Notes: generated by a model from the sequence alone, not told the origin. A stretch of 34,344 nt of DNA from Armatimonadota bacterium (GCA_020028455.1 JAHZOA010000007.1:1-34344); one strand, 5' to 3'; positions 17,894 to 27,182 are shown, numbered from the stretch's first letter. Numbers and translations are program-made.

Positions 17894-18302
17894 CAGTTAG
17901 CGAAAGTCTCTCCCTCTTTCCTCTGGACGCTTTCTAGGTCGCTTCGTAGCGGTCGTATCTATCTTCTCGGAAGTTCCATCTCGGTTGGGTCTTGGGGCTT
18001 TCTTGCTTCTTTGCTGGCCTGGGTGGTAACCTCGACCGCTGCGGGGCCGCTTTTTCTTCATGGTTGTATTCCTCTCTCAATAACGCCTACGATCCGAAAA
18101 GTTCTGCACATACTTCAATTCATCAGCAGCCAAGGCCAACCATCTGTTGATCGGTACATTTCGTCAGCTAGGACGGAGAAATTCTTACACCTTAATTCCA
18201 TTTAACCTCCAAATTTGAAAGTCTTTGCTATTCCAGGGAAAAAGTGTGTGGTAGAATCCGCTATCAAGAACGGGGGAAAACGGGGAGGGAATCTCATACT
18301 CG

Positions 18303-18545
18303 ATGGCCATCAACACGATCAGATTGAGCAGTACGATCAGAGCAAGGCAGATCAGACCCGAGGCCCAGCATGAGGTCCGGATGCGAGCGGTCACGGATCT
18401 CTGGAAAAAGATCCGTGAGCTCAATGACAGCGACGCGGACCGCATGAAGATCGCTGACACCTACCTGAAGTTGGGCGACGTGCTGCAGCTTCTGCCTCAG
18501 CACTACCGCATTATCCTCGGTGGATCTATAGCACCGGAAGGATAA
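18303..18545 (+). CDS. Small hypothetical protein
   Basis: 80-aa ORF with plausible composition, followed by a strong inverted repeat at 18551-18579. Confidence 0.45.
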   Translation: MAINTIRLSSTIRARQIRPEAQHEVRMRAVTDLWKKIRELNDSDADRMKIADTYLKLGDVLQLLPQHYRIILGGSIAPEG

Positions 18546-18550
18546 GCAAT

Positions 18551-18579
18551 CCTGGAGCCCGCGGCGCGCGGGCTCCAGG
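18551..18579 (+). terminator. Terminator-like hairpin
   Basis: Perfect 13-bp stem CCTGGAGCCCGCG / CGCGGGCTCCAGG with 3-nt loop; weak downstream T content. Confidence 0.55.
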
Positions 18580-18722
18580 CTCTGTTAGCAGTTCTCAGCC
18601 TCTTACCGCAGATGCTTCAGGGGCTGGCGAAAAGCGGTGTATCTACATCACGTTTTCGGGCGCTTACGTTGACCTAGTAGACGGTCGCTACAACTGTCGG
18701 TAAAGTCACAATGGAGGAGACG

Positions 18723-19076
18723 ATGAACGCAGAAACATTGGTCATGAAGGAGTTGGTTCTGGATTTCTACCGGGAGCAGTTCACAGACCCGGCCACGCAG
18801 TACCTCAATGATTTGCGGCGCATTCGCGCGGAGAAGGATATGAGTCTCGAGCGGGCCATCATCGAACTGTACGAGTACGTTACCAATTCGCTTATGGAGA
18901 AACTGTTCGCGCGGTATGATTCGGCGCATGTTCCATCGTCACGCGATAAGGCTAACGCTTCGGGCTACTTCACAAGCCCCTTTCATATAGGCGCGAATGG
19001 CGACCCGTCAGACCGTAAGTTAGAGGTCCTGGAAGGATTCGGTATGCCGATCGCACCGGCTGTGAAACTGAAGTAG
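18723..19076 (+). CDS. Small hypothetical protein
   Basis: ATG at 18723 preceded by a 'ggagga' Shine-Dalgarno-like sequence; 117 aa; the ORF-track start at 18711 overlaps that SD. Confidence 0.55.
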   Translation: MNAETLVMKELVLDFYREQFTDPATQYLNDLRRIRAEKDMSLERAIIELYEYVTNSLMEKLFARYDSAHVPSSRDKANASGYFTSPFHIGANGDPSDRKLEVLEGFGMPIAPAVKLK

Positions 19077-19163
19077 TGCGCGGAAGGGGTTGGTGACACC
19101 AGGCGCGCGCTGCATCAACCCCGATTGTGTCTTGAGCTCGATCGATGAAGTGCTGCCCGCAGC

Positions 19164-20828
19164 CTAGCGAAGGACGGTTGCCGGCGCGCGCAGTCCTTCG
19201 GTAAACGCCATCTCTGCGCCGATGGCACGCGCAAACGCATCAAGCTGCAACTTCGTTTCTGCTTCAGGCCAGCCTAACTCTTTGCCCATAAGAGCCGCCA
19301 CGGTGGGCGCACAATGCTGCCCGCGGTGTCGATCCAGCACAGCGAGCCGGCTGCGGTTCATCATCCAGTCGGCCAGTGAGAGCGCCTGTTCGTCCCGGCA
19401 GGCGTACACAACCTCGGCGGCAATCACCGGCAGATCCGGTACCAAGCGCCGCTTGTAGGAAGGATCCTCGCGAAGGATATCCAGGATTCGAAATGCCCCG
19501 CTCCCATAGGAGGCATGCAAATGAGACGCATCCACGGATGTCAGGCCGTTCTCCAGCGCCTCTCTTTCGACCCGGGTCGCGTCGGCGTTGGGATCCAGGA
19601 CAAGGTCGCTGGTGCGGCAAGGGGTCCTGCGCCCATCGCGACGCACAACCACGTCCACGGTATCTTCCGCCATCTTGCGAAAGGTTGTGAGCTTTCCCCC
19701 GATGATCGAGACCATCGCATGGGGATGCTCGATGACTTCGTGGCTGCGCGAGAGTCCTGCCGACCGGGCTCCCCCCCGACGGACCAGCGGACGCAGACCG
19801 GCATACGCCCCCACGATTGCCTCCGGGCCGACAGGAAGACGCAGATAGCGATTAAGGTGATCGAGCAGATACCGCGCTTCGCCGGCCGTTGGTGTCGGGG
19901 CGCTTAGATTCCCGTCATAAGACTCATCGGTGGTACCAAGAATCCAGCGGTCACGCCAAGGAACGAGGAACGCCAGACGGCCGTCGTCGGTTTCTGGGAT
20001 GACCAATGCAGAGTTCGCTGCAAGCGGGAGGTCCAGTACCAGATGGGTGCCTTTGCTGTGCTGGATGTGGAAGGGCGCGTCCCCGGAGAGGTGGGCGACC
20101 TCTTCCGCCCAAATTCCACCTGCATTGACAATATGGCGGGCGCGGACGAGTGTCTCACCGGCTCCGACATGGTTTCGTACAGTGACTGTACTCGGAGACC
20201 CGGGGGCAATCGCGCGGACCTCCGCGTAGTTCAGCACCAGCGCGCCGGCGCGCCGCGCCGCGTTCAGGACGGCGTGGGTAAGCCGGACGTCGTCTGTCTG
20301 CGCATCGTAGTAGCGAAACGCGCCAGTCAGTCCCTGGGTACGCAAGTTGGGAAACTCCGCGGCGAGAACCTGGGTGGTTACCGTTTCGCTTCGCAGGTTG
20401 GTCAGTGCCAGCAGATCGTACAACCGGAGTCCGGTACGTATCAGCAGAGGGTGGAGAGGTTGAAAGAGGCCGGGGACCTCAACGCCCAGTGGCCGTCGCA
20501 TTCCCGCATAGAGTGGGAGGATGAACGGGAGCGGCGTAACGAGGTGGGGCGCCAGCCGGCAGAGCCTGTCCCGCTCGATTGCCGCTTCACGGACCAGCCC
20601 AAGTTGCCACTGCGGAAGATATCGAAGCCCGCCGTGTACGAGTTTTGTTGAGCGGCTGCTGGTCCCGCCGGCAAAGTCAGATCGCTCAACAAGCCCTACT
20701 ATGTACCCGCGCGTCACGGCGTCCAACGCGACCCCTGCACCGGTGATGCCGCCACCGATGACAAGGACATCGACGCCTCGCTCAAGGTCAGAGAGAATCT
20801 GGCCGCGTTGACGAAGGGGGTCTGACAC
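19164..20828 (-). CDS. glpD: Glycerol-3-phosphate dehydrogenase (FAD-dependent)
   Basis: 'VDVLVIGGGITGAGVALDAVTRGYIVGLVERSDFAGGTSSRSTKLVHGGLRYL' and 'GGKLTTFRKMAEDTVD'. Confidence 0.94.
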   Translation of the reverse strand: MSDPLRQRGQILSDLERGVDVLVIGGGITGAGVALDAVTRGYIVGLVERSDFAGGTSSRSTKLVHGGLRYLPQWQLGLVREAAIERDRLCRLAPHLVTPLPFILPLYAGMRRPLGVEVPGLFQPLHPLLIRTGLRLYDLLALTNLRSETVTTQVLAAEFPNLRTQGLTGAFRYYDAQTDDVRLTHAVLNAARRAGALVLNYAEVRAIAPGSPSTVTVRNHVGAGETLVRARHIVNAGGIWAEEVAHLSGDAPFHIQHSKGTHLVLDLPLAANSALVIPETDDGRLAFLVPWRDRWILGTTDESYDGNLSAPTPTAGEARYLLDHLNRYLRLPVGPEAIVGAYAGLRPLVRRGGARSAGLSRSHEVIEHPHAMVSIIGGKLTTFRKMAEDTVDVVVRRDGRRTPCRTSDLVLDPNADATRVEREALENGLTSVDASHLHASYGSGAFRILDILREDPSYKRRLVPDLPVIAAEVVYACRDEQALSLADWMMNRSRLAVLDRHRGQHCAPTVAALMGKELGWPEAETKLQLDAFARAIGAEMAFTEGLRAPATVLR

Positions 20829-20861
20829 GAGCCGATCGTTCGACGGCTCGCAGATGAATCC

Positions 20862-21461
20862 TTATGTCAGTGCAGGCTCAAGAACTGGTTTCTGTCCCGC
20901 GACAATGCGGGGAGCTGCCGGACTCTCCCACCGCTGCTTGAGGAGAGGCCACTGTTTCTTCCAGTCATTCACGAGCGGTCCAAACTTGCCGCCGTGGAAA
21001 ATTCGCTCGACAAGATACTTCGTGGGGAATGTATTCCCGAAGTAGCTGACGCGTTTCGCCGTCACTTCGACAAGGGACGGGTCCCAGACCTTACCATTCA
21101 ACACGCACCAGCCATGAGCAAAGGGAGCGGGATGACCGGCGATCCAGGCGTAGCCCTCTGCATACGCCAGATCCTCGTCAAGTTCTAATCGCGACGACGC
21201 AAAGGCCGCGAACACCGTCCTTTGCGCGTTGGCAAAGCAGTGACCATTTCGGAGGCGAACACGCTCGCTGAGATTCTTGATAGTCGTGACTTCATCCGAG
21301 GTCCAGGTCCCCGCGCCTGCCGGCATCTCTTCCCCGTGGGTGGCGAACCACTCGGCAACGCTCGAATACGCGTAACCTTGCCGGCGGAGATCCTCGGAAT
21401 CCGTCCGGATTCGAGTCAGGCGCTCGGCGCGGCTTTGGAGATACTCCTTGATGTCATGCAT
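20862..21461 (-). CDS. Uncharacterised protein with a possible Cys-His-Asp (transglutaminase/papain-like) catalytic set
   Basis: 'RNGHCFANAQRTV...YAEGYAWIAGHPAPFAHGWCVLNGKVWDPSL' has C, H and D spaced as in papain-like hydrolases. Confidence 0.6.
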   Translation of the reverse strand: MHDIKEYLQSRAERLTRIRTDSEDLRRQGYAYSSVAEWFATHGEEMPAGAGTWTSDEVTTIKNLSERVRLRNGHCFANAQRTVFAAFASSRLELDEDLAYAEGYAWIAGHPAPFAHGWCVLNGKVWDPSLVEVTAKRVSYFGNTFPTKYLVERIFHGGKFGPLVNDWKKQWPLLKQRWESPAAPRIVAGQKPVLEPALT

Positions 21462-21519
21462 CTGGTTGCACTGGCGTTACCTACATTTACCCAATCCGCA
21501 GAGGTGCTCCAAAAACAAC

Positions 21520-21548
21520 GGGCGACCCGGCGGGGCACCAGGTCGCCC
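21520..21548 (-). promoter_or_regulatory. Inverted repeat with U-tract on the minus strand, in the presumed leader of the 20862-21461 gene
   Basis: GGGCGACC / GGTCGCCC 8-bp stem; on the minus strand it is followed by cgttgTTTTTgg. Confidence 0.45.
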
Positions 21549-21686
21549 ACTTCGGCGAGGCAGGCGGCACGGCAGGCCGCCGGTGTGAATTTCCCCCAAG
21601 CGCCCGCTGGTTAAACATGCCTGGATTGAATTTTTCCGGCAGGATTTTGCCCGCGAGGGTTCCAGGTCGCCTCACGGCGAATACGT

Positions 21687-22208
21687 GTGCGGACTCCCTT
21701 GAAGCACTCCATCACCGTCCGGGTCAACGGGGCAGAGTACCGCCATGAGGTCGAGCCCAGGCTCCTGCTCGTCTATTACCTGCGCGAGGTCCTCGGGCTC
21801 ACGGGGACCCATATCGGTTGCGACACCACGAGCTGCGGCGCCTGTACCGTCATCCTCAATGGCATGGCGGTGAAGGCCTGTACGGTGCTGGCCGTCCAGG
21901 CCGATGGGGCTGAGATCCTGACCGTTGAGGGACTGGCGAAGGACAGCCAGCTCCATCCCATTCAGGAAGGGTTCTGGGAAGAACACGGTCTGCAGTGCGG
22001 GTTCTGCACGCCAGGCATGATGCTGGCCGCTATCCAGATCCTGGCCCGCAACCCTAATCCTACTGATGATGAGATCCGGCATGGTCTTGACGGCAACCTC
22101 TGCCGCTGCACCGGCTACCAGCACATCGTGAATTCCGTGCGCTACGCGGCGCGGAAGCTTCGCGAGACAAACCAGGAAGCCATTCCGTCCGCGGGGGGCG
22201 GACGATGA
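21687..22208 (+). CDS. (2Fe-2S)-binding subunit of a xanthine dehydrogenase/CO dehydrogenase-family molybdo-hydroxylase
   Basis: '[15 protein letters not shown]', '[12 protein letters not shown]', '[13 protein letters not shown]'. Confidence 0.95.
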   Translation: MRTPLKHSITVRVNGAEYRHEVEPRLLLVYYLREVLGLTGTHIGCDTTSCGACTVILNGMAVKACTVLAVQADGAEILTVEGLAKDSQLHPIQEGFWEEHGLQCGFCTPGMMLAAIQILARNPNPTDDEIRHGLDGNLCRCTGYQHIVNSVRYAARKLRETNQEAIPSAGGGR

Positions 22209-23077
22209 TCCCAGCGGCGTTCGAGTATCACCGTCCCTCCTCGGTCAAAGACGCGCTCAAGATGCTGCAAGACTTGCCCGACGCGAAACTGCTCGCCGGC
22301 GGGCATAGCCTTCTACCCCTGATGAAACTGCGTCTGGCGAACCCGCCTCACCTGATCGACCTCGGCCGCATCGACGCCCTCCGCCAGATCCGCGCCGATC
22401 GCAATATCCTGGTCATCGGCGCCATGGCCAGCCACTGGATGATCGAGTCGTCAGAGTCGGTGAAACGCCACGCGCCTCTTCTTGCCGAGACGGCGGGAAA
22501 AGTCGGAGACGTGCAGGTGCGCAACGCGGGGACCATCGGTGGATCAGTCGCTCACGCTGATCCCGCCGCAGATTATCCCGCGGCGCTGCTCGCGCTGGAT
22601 GCGCAGTTCGTGGCAGAGGGTCCCAACGGTCCCAGAGTCATCGCGGTTGACGATTTCTTCACGGGCGTGTTCAGCACTGCCCTCGATGCCCACGAGATTC
22701 TGACCGAGGTGCGCCTGCCGTTTCAGGACGCGGGCACAGGGAGCGCATACCTCAAGTTCGCCCACCCTGCGTCCGGGTTTGCCGTCGTCGGTGTCGCTGC
22801 CGCGCTCCGAATGAATGGCGGCAAGCCGGCACGCATCCGCATCGGCATCACGGGCGTGGGTCCCGCCGCATATCGACCCAAAGCCGTGGAGGAACTCCTT
22901 GTGGGAAAGCCGTTTGAGGCGCGCACGGTCGCCGAGGCGGCGAACCTGGCTGCAGACGGGGTCGACGTCAATGAGGACTTGTTCGCATCGTCAGAATACC
23001 GCGCTCATTTGACGCGAGTGTTCACGAAACGCGCCGTGATGCTGGCCGGCGAGCGCGGGGGCGCTCGGTCCGAGTAA
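22205..23077 (+). CDS. FAD-binding subunit of a xanthine dehydrogenase/CO dehydrogenase-family enzyme
   Basis: '[16 protein letters not shown]', '[28 protein letters not shown]', '[28 protein letters not shown]'; ATGA overlap with the previous gene. Confidence 0.95.
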   Translation: MIPAAFEYHRPSSVKDALKMLQDLPDAKLLAGGHSLLPLMKLRLANPPHLIDLGRIDALRQIRADRNILVIGAMASHWMIESSESVKRHAPLLAETAGKVGDVQVRNAGTIGGSVAHADPAADYPAALLALDAQFVAEGPNGPRVIAVDDFFTGVFSTALDAHEILTEVRLPFQDAGTGSAYLKFAHPASGFAVVGVAAALRMNGGKPARIRIGITGVGPAAYRPKAVEELLVGKPFEARTVAEAANLAADGVDVNEDLFASSEYRAHLTRVFTKRAVMLAGERGGARSE

Positions 23078-23084
23078 GGGATCA

Positions 23085-23507
23085 ATGCCCGCCGGACGCG
23101 AGGACCTGATCAACGATCTTGCCGGGCTGGCGCTGTTCGCCGATCTGTCACGGCCGCAGCTGGAAGCCGTTGTTCACATCCTCGAGGACGAGTATTTCGC
23201 AGAAGGTCAGCGGATTCTCCGCCAGGGCTTCTCCGGATCGAACCTCTATATCATCTTGAGCGGCGAAGCGGCCGTCTTCGTAAATGGGACCCAGCGCGCT
23301 ACGTTGGGGCGGGGGGAGTTCTTTGGTGAGATCTCGGCTCTGCTGGGTGAAGCGCCGGCCGCCGACGTCGCGGCACTGCATCCGCTCCGCTGTCTCGTGA
23401 TGCCGGCCGCCGACGTGGAATCGTTTCTGCTGACATATCCCAAAGTCGCGTTTCGCATGCTGCAGGCAGAAGCCAGGCGCGTCCGCAGCGCCAATCTGTG
23501 GCGCTAA
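23085..23507 (+). CDS. Stand-alone cyclic nucleotide-binding-domain protein
   Basis: 'LFADLSRPQLEAVVHILEDEYFAEGQRILRQGFSGSNLYIILSGEAAVF...LGRGEFFGEISALLGEAPAADV' cNMP fold; no DNA-binding domain. Confidence 0.88.
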   Translation: MPAGREDLINDLAGLALFADLSRPQLEAVVHILEDEYFAEGQRILRQGFSGSNLYIILSGEAAVFVNGTQRATLGRGEFFGEISALLGEAPAADVAALHPLRCLVMPAADVESFLLTYPKVAFRMLQAEARRVRSANLWR

Positions 23508-25021
23508 CACTGGCTCCCGCTAAGCAGCAGACACAGCCTCACCCACCCGGAGAGTATCCCGCTGTCATCGTCGGTGCAGGCGCCGGGGGTCTGCAGATGA
23601 GCTACTTCCTGCACCGCCTGGGCGTCAGGCATGCGGTGATCTCGGAGGATTCCAATCCCGGTGGGATGTTCCGGAAGTTCCCCGTGTATCAACGGCTCAA
23701 CACCTGGTCGAAGCCGTATCCTCCCGTGGAGCCCACATCGAGGCACTACGCGTGGTTCGACTGGAACAGCCTGCTGGCGGACGAGCGCACCCACCTCGCG
23801 CTGGTTCCTGAGTTCATGAACGATGGGTCGTACTTTCCGACGCGGTTGGAGATGGAGCGTGGTCTCGAAACGTTTGCAGAACGCGCCGCCGTTCGCGTGC
23901 GCTACGGGTGTCGATGGGAGTCGACGCGACGCACCGAATCTGGGTTCGTCCTGGGAACATCAGACGGGGAGTACCGGTGCCGGATTGCCATCTTCGCCAT
24001 CGGGATGGCTGAGCCGTGGAAGCCTGAAATTCCGGGGATCGATCAGGTGCCGCACTACGCTGAGGCCCTTCCGTCACGGCAATATGCGCGGAAGCGGGTG
24101 CTGATCCTCGGCAAGCGCACCTCCGCATTCGAGATGGCCGACGCACTCCTGGCCTATACGCCGCAGATCATCCTCATATCGCCAAGGCCACCGCTCCTCG
24201 CCATCCACACCCACTCCACGGCGGGCGTCAGGGCGCGCTATCTGCTGCCGTATGAGGACCATGTGCTCGGCGGAGGTGTGTTCATGCTGGATGCGGCCAC
24301 TGAACGCATCGAACACACCGGAACCGGCTTTCGCGTCTCTGCCTCAGGGACGACGCGCCCGGGCACCTTTACGTTCGCCGTCGACGCCGTAGTGGCGGCA
24401 ACAGGGTGGACTACACCACTTCGAGACCTCCGCGATCTCGGCTTGGCGACGTTCAGTCAAGACCGTATTCCCGCGCTCACGCCGTACTGGGAAAGCACGA
24501 CCGTGCCAGGTATCTTCTTCGCAGGCGCCACCAGTACGGGGTCAGTCGGGTTGCGGAAGTATGGAGTCCCCGGCAACTCTGGCGGGGTTAGCGGATTCCG
24601 GCACAACGCACGCGTGCTCGCGGCGTATCTTGCGCGGACGTACTTCGATATCTCAGTGCCGCGGCCGCTTGTCCGTCCCGGCGACGTCGTAGGGTATCTT
24701 CTGTCGGAGGCCAGCTCGGCGGCCGAGCTTTGGAATCAGCGATCGTACCTGGCGCGTGTCCTGAGTGTTTCAGAGGAGGCGGGGATTCTCGACGAGGGGA
24801 TCCAGCCGCTGGCAGCATTTGTTGATTCGGCGGGGCCCGATGCGGTGGCTGTCGTCCTCGAGACCGACGCGCAGGGTGATCACCATCCTGCGGTTTACGT
24901 CAGGCGTGACGGTCGAGTGAGCGAGCACGCGCTCTCCGGAGACCCACTGCTGGACTTTCAGTCGCCGGACCATCGGGCGCAGCTCACGTCCATCCTCAAG
25001 GATGGATTGGGGCTCATCTAA
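23498..25021 (+). CDS. FAD/NAD(P)-binding flavoprotein monooxygenase-like oxidoreductase
   Basis: N-terminal 'AVIVGAGAGGLQMSYFLHRLG', second nucleotide-binding 'RVLILGKRTSAFEMADALL', 'VVAATGW', 'PGIFFAGATS'. Overlaps the cNMP gene by 10 nt. Confidence 0.85.
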   Translation: MALTLAPAKQQTQPHPPGEYPAVIVGAGAGGLQMSYFLHRLGVRHAVISEDSNPGGMFRKFPVYQRLNTWSKPYPPVEPTSRHYAWFDWNSLLADERTHLALVPEFMNDGSYFPTRLEMERGLETFAERAAVRVRYGCRWESTRRTESGFVLGTSDGEYRCRIAIFAIGMAEPWKPEIPGIDQVPHYAEALPSRQYARKRVLILGKRTSAFEMADALLAYTPQIILISPRPPLLAIHTHSTAGVRARYLLPYEDHVLGGGVFMLDAATERIEHTGTGFRVSASGTTRPGTFTFAVDAVVAATGWTTPLRDLRDLGLATFSQDRIPALTPYWESTTVPGIFFAGATSTGSVGLRKYGVPGNSGGVSGFRHNARVLAAYLARTYFDISVPRPLVRPGDVVGYLLSEASSAAELWNQRSYLARVLSVSEEAGILDEGIQPLAAFVDSAGPDAVAVVLETDAQGDHHPAVYVRRDGRVSEHALSGDPLLDFQSPDHRAQLTSILKDGLGLI

Positions 25022-25030
25022 TGATGGGGG

Positions 25031-25465
25031 TTAGTGTTGGTGTTGGTCACCCACTGAGATCGCGCGCAGGCGTTTCGCCACTTCCCTCAAGATACTAAGC
25101 GTGAGCTTCGGCGTCTTTTCGAGGAGACGTGTGAAGTCCCAGGAGGCGAGGGCCAGGCAGGTGGTTCGCTCTTCCGCGATGACATGGGCCATGCGCGGTT
25201 GGTGGTCGAGCAGCGAGAGCTCGCCGAAAAACTCGCCGGGCCCCAGGCGCGCCAGGGTCTTGCCGTCCATGACAACCTTAGCCTTCCCGCGCGTGATGAG
25301 GTAGAATCCGGTGCCCACCTGTCCCTGCCGGACGATGTACCGGCCGGGTTCGACCTCAATCTCCGTCGTGAGATCAGCAATCGTGTTGAGCTGACGGGGA
25401 CGGATGCCCGAGAAGAGCGCGACGTCGCGCAGTAACGCCGCCTTTTGTTTCTTTGTCATCGGCAT
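25031..25465 (-). CDS. Stand-alone cyclic nucleotide-binding-domain protein
   Basis: 'LFSGIRPRQLNTIADLTTEIEVEPGRYIVRQGQVGTGFYLITRGKAKVV...LGPGEFFGELSLLDHQPRMAHV'. Start may instead be at 25513. Confidence 0.88.
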   Translation of the reverse strand: MPMTKKQKAALLRDVALFSGIRPRQLNTIADLTTEIEVEPGRYIVRQGQVGTGFYLITRGKAKVVMDGKTLARLGPGEFFGELSLLDHQPRMAHVIAEERTTCLALASWDFTRLLEKTPKLTLSILREVAKRLRAISVGDQHQH

Positions 25466-25598
25466 GAGCACAGCACGTTTCTCTCCGCGCAGATACGACT
25501 CCTTCGGCCGCATAGTGGCTGGTGGATCTTGCTTGTTGCGATTTTGAAGGAAGAGTCTCCAGGCCGGTCAAAGTAGAATCCCATTCCCGCAGGCAGGA

Positions 25599-27101
25599 TT
25601 GCGTCGCGGGTCAGATCGGGAGGTGGCGACAGTGTCAGATGCGCCTGACAGCAAGTGGGTGCGCGTTGATGATCACCGCTGGAGACGGCTCTCTCGGCGC
25701 GAGTTTCTGAAGCTGGCGGCCGCCGGTGCGGCCGGCGCCGGATTGGCTGCATCGCGTTTCGGTTCCATCACGACTTTCGTGCGCGCACAGCCGCGCGCGC
25801 TCCGCATCATGACGTGGGCTCACTTTGTGCCCTGGGCATACCATCCCTGGTTTGATAACTTCGCCAGGGAATGGGCGAGAAGCAAAAGTGTAGAGGTCAC
25901 CATCGACCGCGTTAGCTTCGCGGACATCGTGCCGCGCGCCACCGCGGAGGTGGCCGCGCAGCAGGGGCATGACGTCTACTTCTTCATCTCGCCCCCGTCC
26001 CAGTTTGAGCCTCAGGTCCTGGACCTCGCCGATATCAACAGGGAGGCTGAACGGCGTTACGGTCCGATCCTCCCGCTGGTCAAGGACAGCACCTACAATC
26101 CGCATACCAGGAAATGGTTCGGGTTCTCAGACAACTGGGTTCCGGATCCGGGAGATTATCTGAAGAGCGCCTGGGCGGGTGTCGGGTACGCCCAGGGCCC
26201 GCGGACCTGGGAGGACCTGCTCACAGCCGGCCGACGGATCAAGGAGAGGTTCCCCAACATTCAGATCCCTATCGGCGTCGGATATTCTCAGGACATCGAC
26301 TCTAACATGGCCACGCGGGCGATCCTCTGGTCTTTTGGAGCGTCCGTTCAGGACAAGGATGCGAACGTCGTGCTCAACTCGGAGGAGGCGGTGAAAGCGG
26401 TCGAGTGGGGCGCCCGGCTCTTCCGCGAGGCGATGACGCCCGCCGTGATGAGTTGGAACGCCGCCTCTAACAACCAGGCGCTGGAGGCAGGGGCGACCGC
26501 CTACATCCTCAACTCTATCTCGGCGTATCGCTCCGCACAGCAACGGCGGCTGCCGATCGCAAGCGACATCTTCTTCGTCCCTGCGTTGAGAGGTCCCGCC
26601 CGCGCCCTTGCGGCAACGCACGTCATGGGGGTGTGGGTCATCTGGAGGTTCAGTCGCGCTCCCGACCTGGCCAAGGAGTTTCTGCTCCATCTGCTGGACA
26701 ACGCGCGCGAATCGACGCTGGGCAGCGAGATGTACAACTTCCCGTCGTATATGGGGGCGGCGGCCGAGAAGGCCACCCCGGTGGCGCAAAAGCCAGCCGA
26801 GGGTCTCATGTGGGTCCAGGGGCGGGTTCGCAGCGATCGGTTCGGGTCGCTCCCGCCGGACAAACTGAAGGTCCTGGCCGACTCGCTGAAGTGGTCCGCC
26901 AACATCGGCTGGCCGGGGGTGGCCAATCCGGCCGAAGGGGAAATCTTTGACACCAGCGTGACGGCGGATATGTTCGGAAAGGCGGCTACGGGACAACTGA
27001 CCCCGAAGCAGGCCGTCGAAGAAGCCAGCCGCCGTGCCAAGGAGATCTATACCAAATGGCGCCAGGCAGGCTTGGTGGGTGGTGGCGGCCGCGACAGATA
27101 A
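25599..27101 (+). CDS. Carbohydrate-type ABC transporter substrate-binding protein, Tat-type signal
   Basis: 'RRLSRREFLKLAAAGAAGAGLAA' twin-arginine signal; extracellular solute-binding family 1-like sequence; followed by ATPase and two permeases. True start may be nearer 25634. Confidence 0.88.
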   Translation: MRRGSDREVATVSDAPDSKWVRVDDHRWRRLSRREFLKLAAAGAAGAGLAASRFGSITTFVRAQPRALRIMTWAHFVPWAYHPWFDNFAREWARSKSVEVTIDRVSFADIVPRATAEVAAQQGHDVYFFISPPSQFEPQVLDLADINREAERRYGPILPLVKDSTYNPHTRKWFGFSDNWVPDPGDYLKSAWAGVGYAQGPRTWEDLLTAGRRIKERFPNIQIPIGVGYSQDIDSNMATRAILWSFGASVQDKDANVVLNSEEAVKAVEWGARLFREAMTPAVMSWNAASNNQALEAGATAYILNSISAYRSAQQRRLPIASDIFFVPALRGPARALAATHVMGVWVIWRFSRAPDLAKEFLLHLLDNARESTLGSEMYNFPSYMGAAAEKATPVAQKPAEGLMWVQGRVRSDRFGSLPPDKLKVLADSLKWSANIGWPGVANPAEGEIFDTSVTADMFGKAATGQLTPKQAVEEASRRAKEIYTKWRQAGLVGGGGRDR

Positions 27102-27182
27102 GAGAAGCGAAGCCGCACAGTAGAGTAGGGGTGCGCTTGCCATCGCGCAGCGCACCCCTCACTATGAGTGAAGTTGTCATGT

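Noticed and set aside
19086-19122. GGGGTTG/CAACCCC inverted repeat after the 117-aa orphan gene
   Set aside because: Only 7 bp with a 23-nt loop and no T tract; too weak to call a terminator.
20043-20651. 202-aa plus-strand ORF
   Set aside because: Antisense shadow of glpD.
26127-27155. 342-aa minus-strand ORF
   Set aside because: Antisense shadow of the Tat-dependent substrate-binding protein gene, with no domain.
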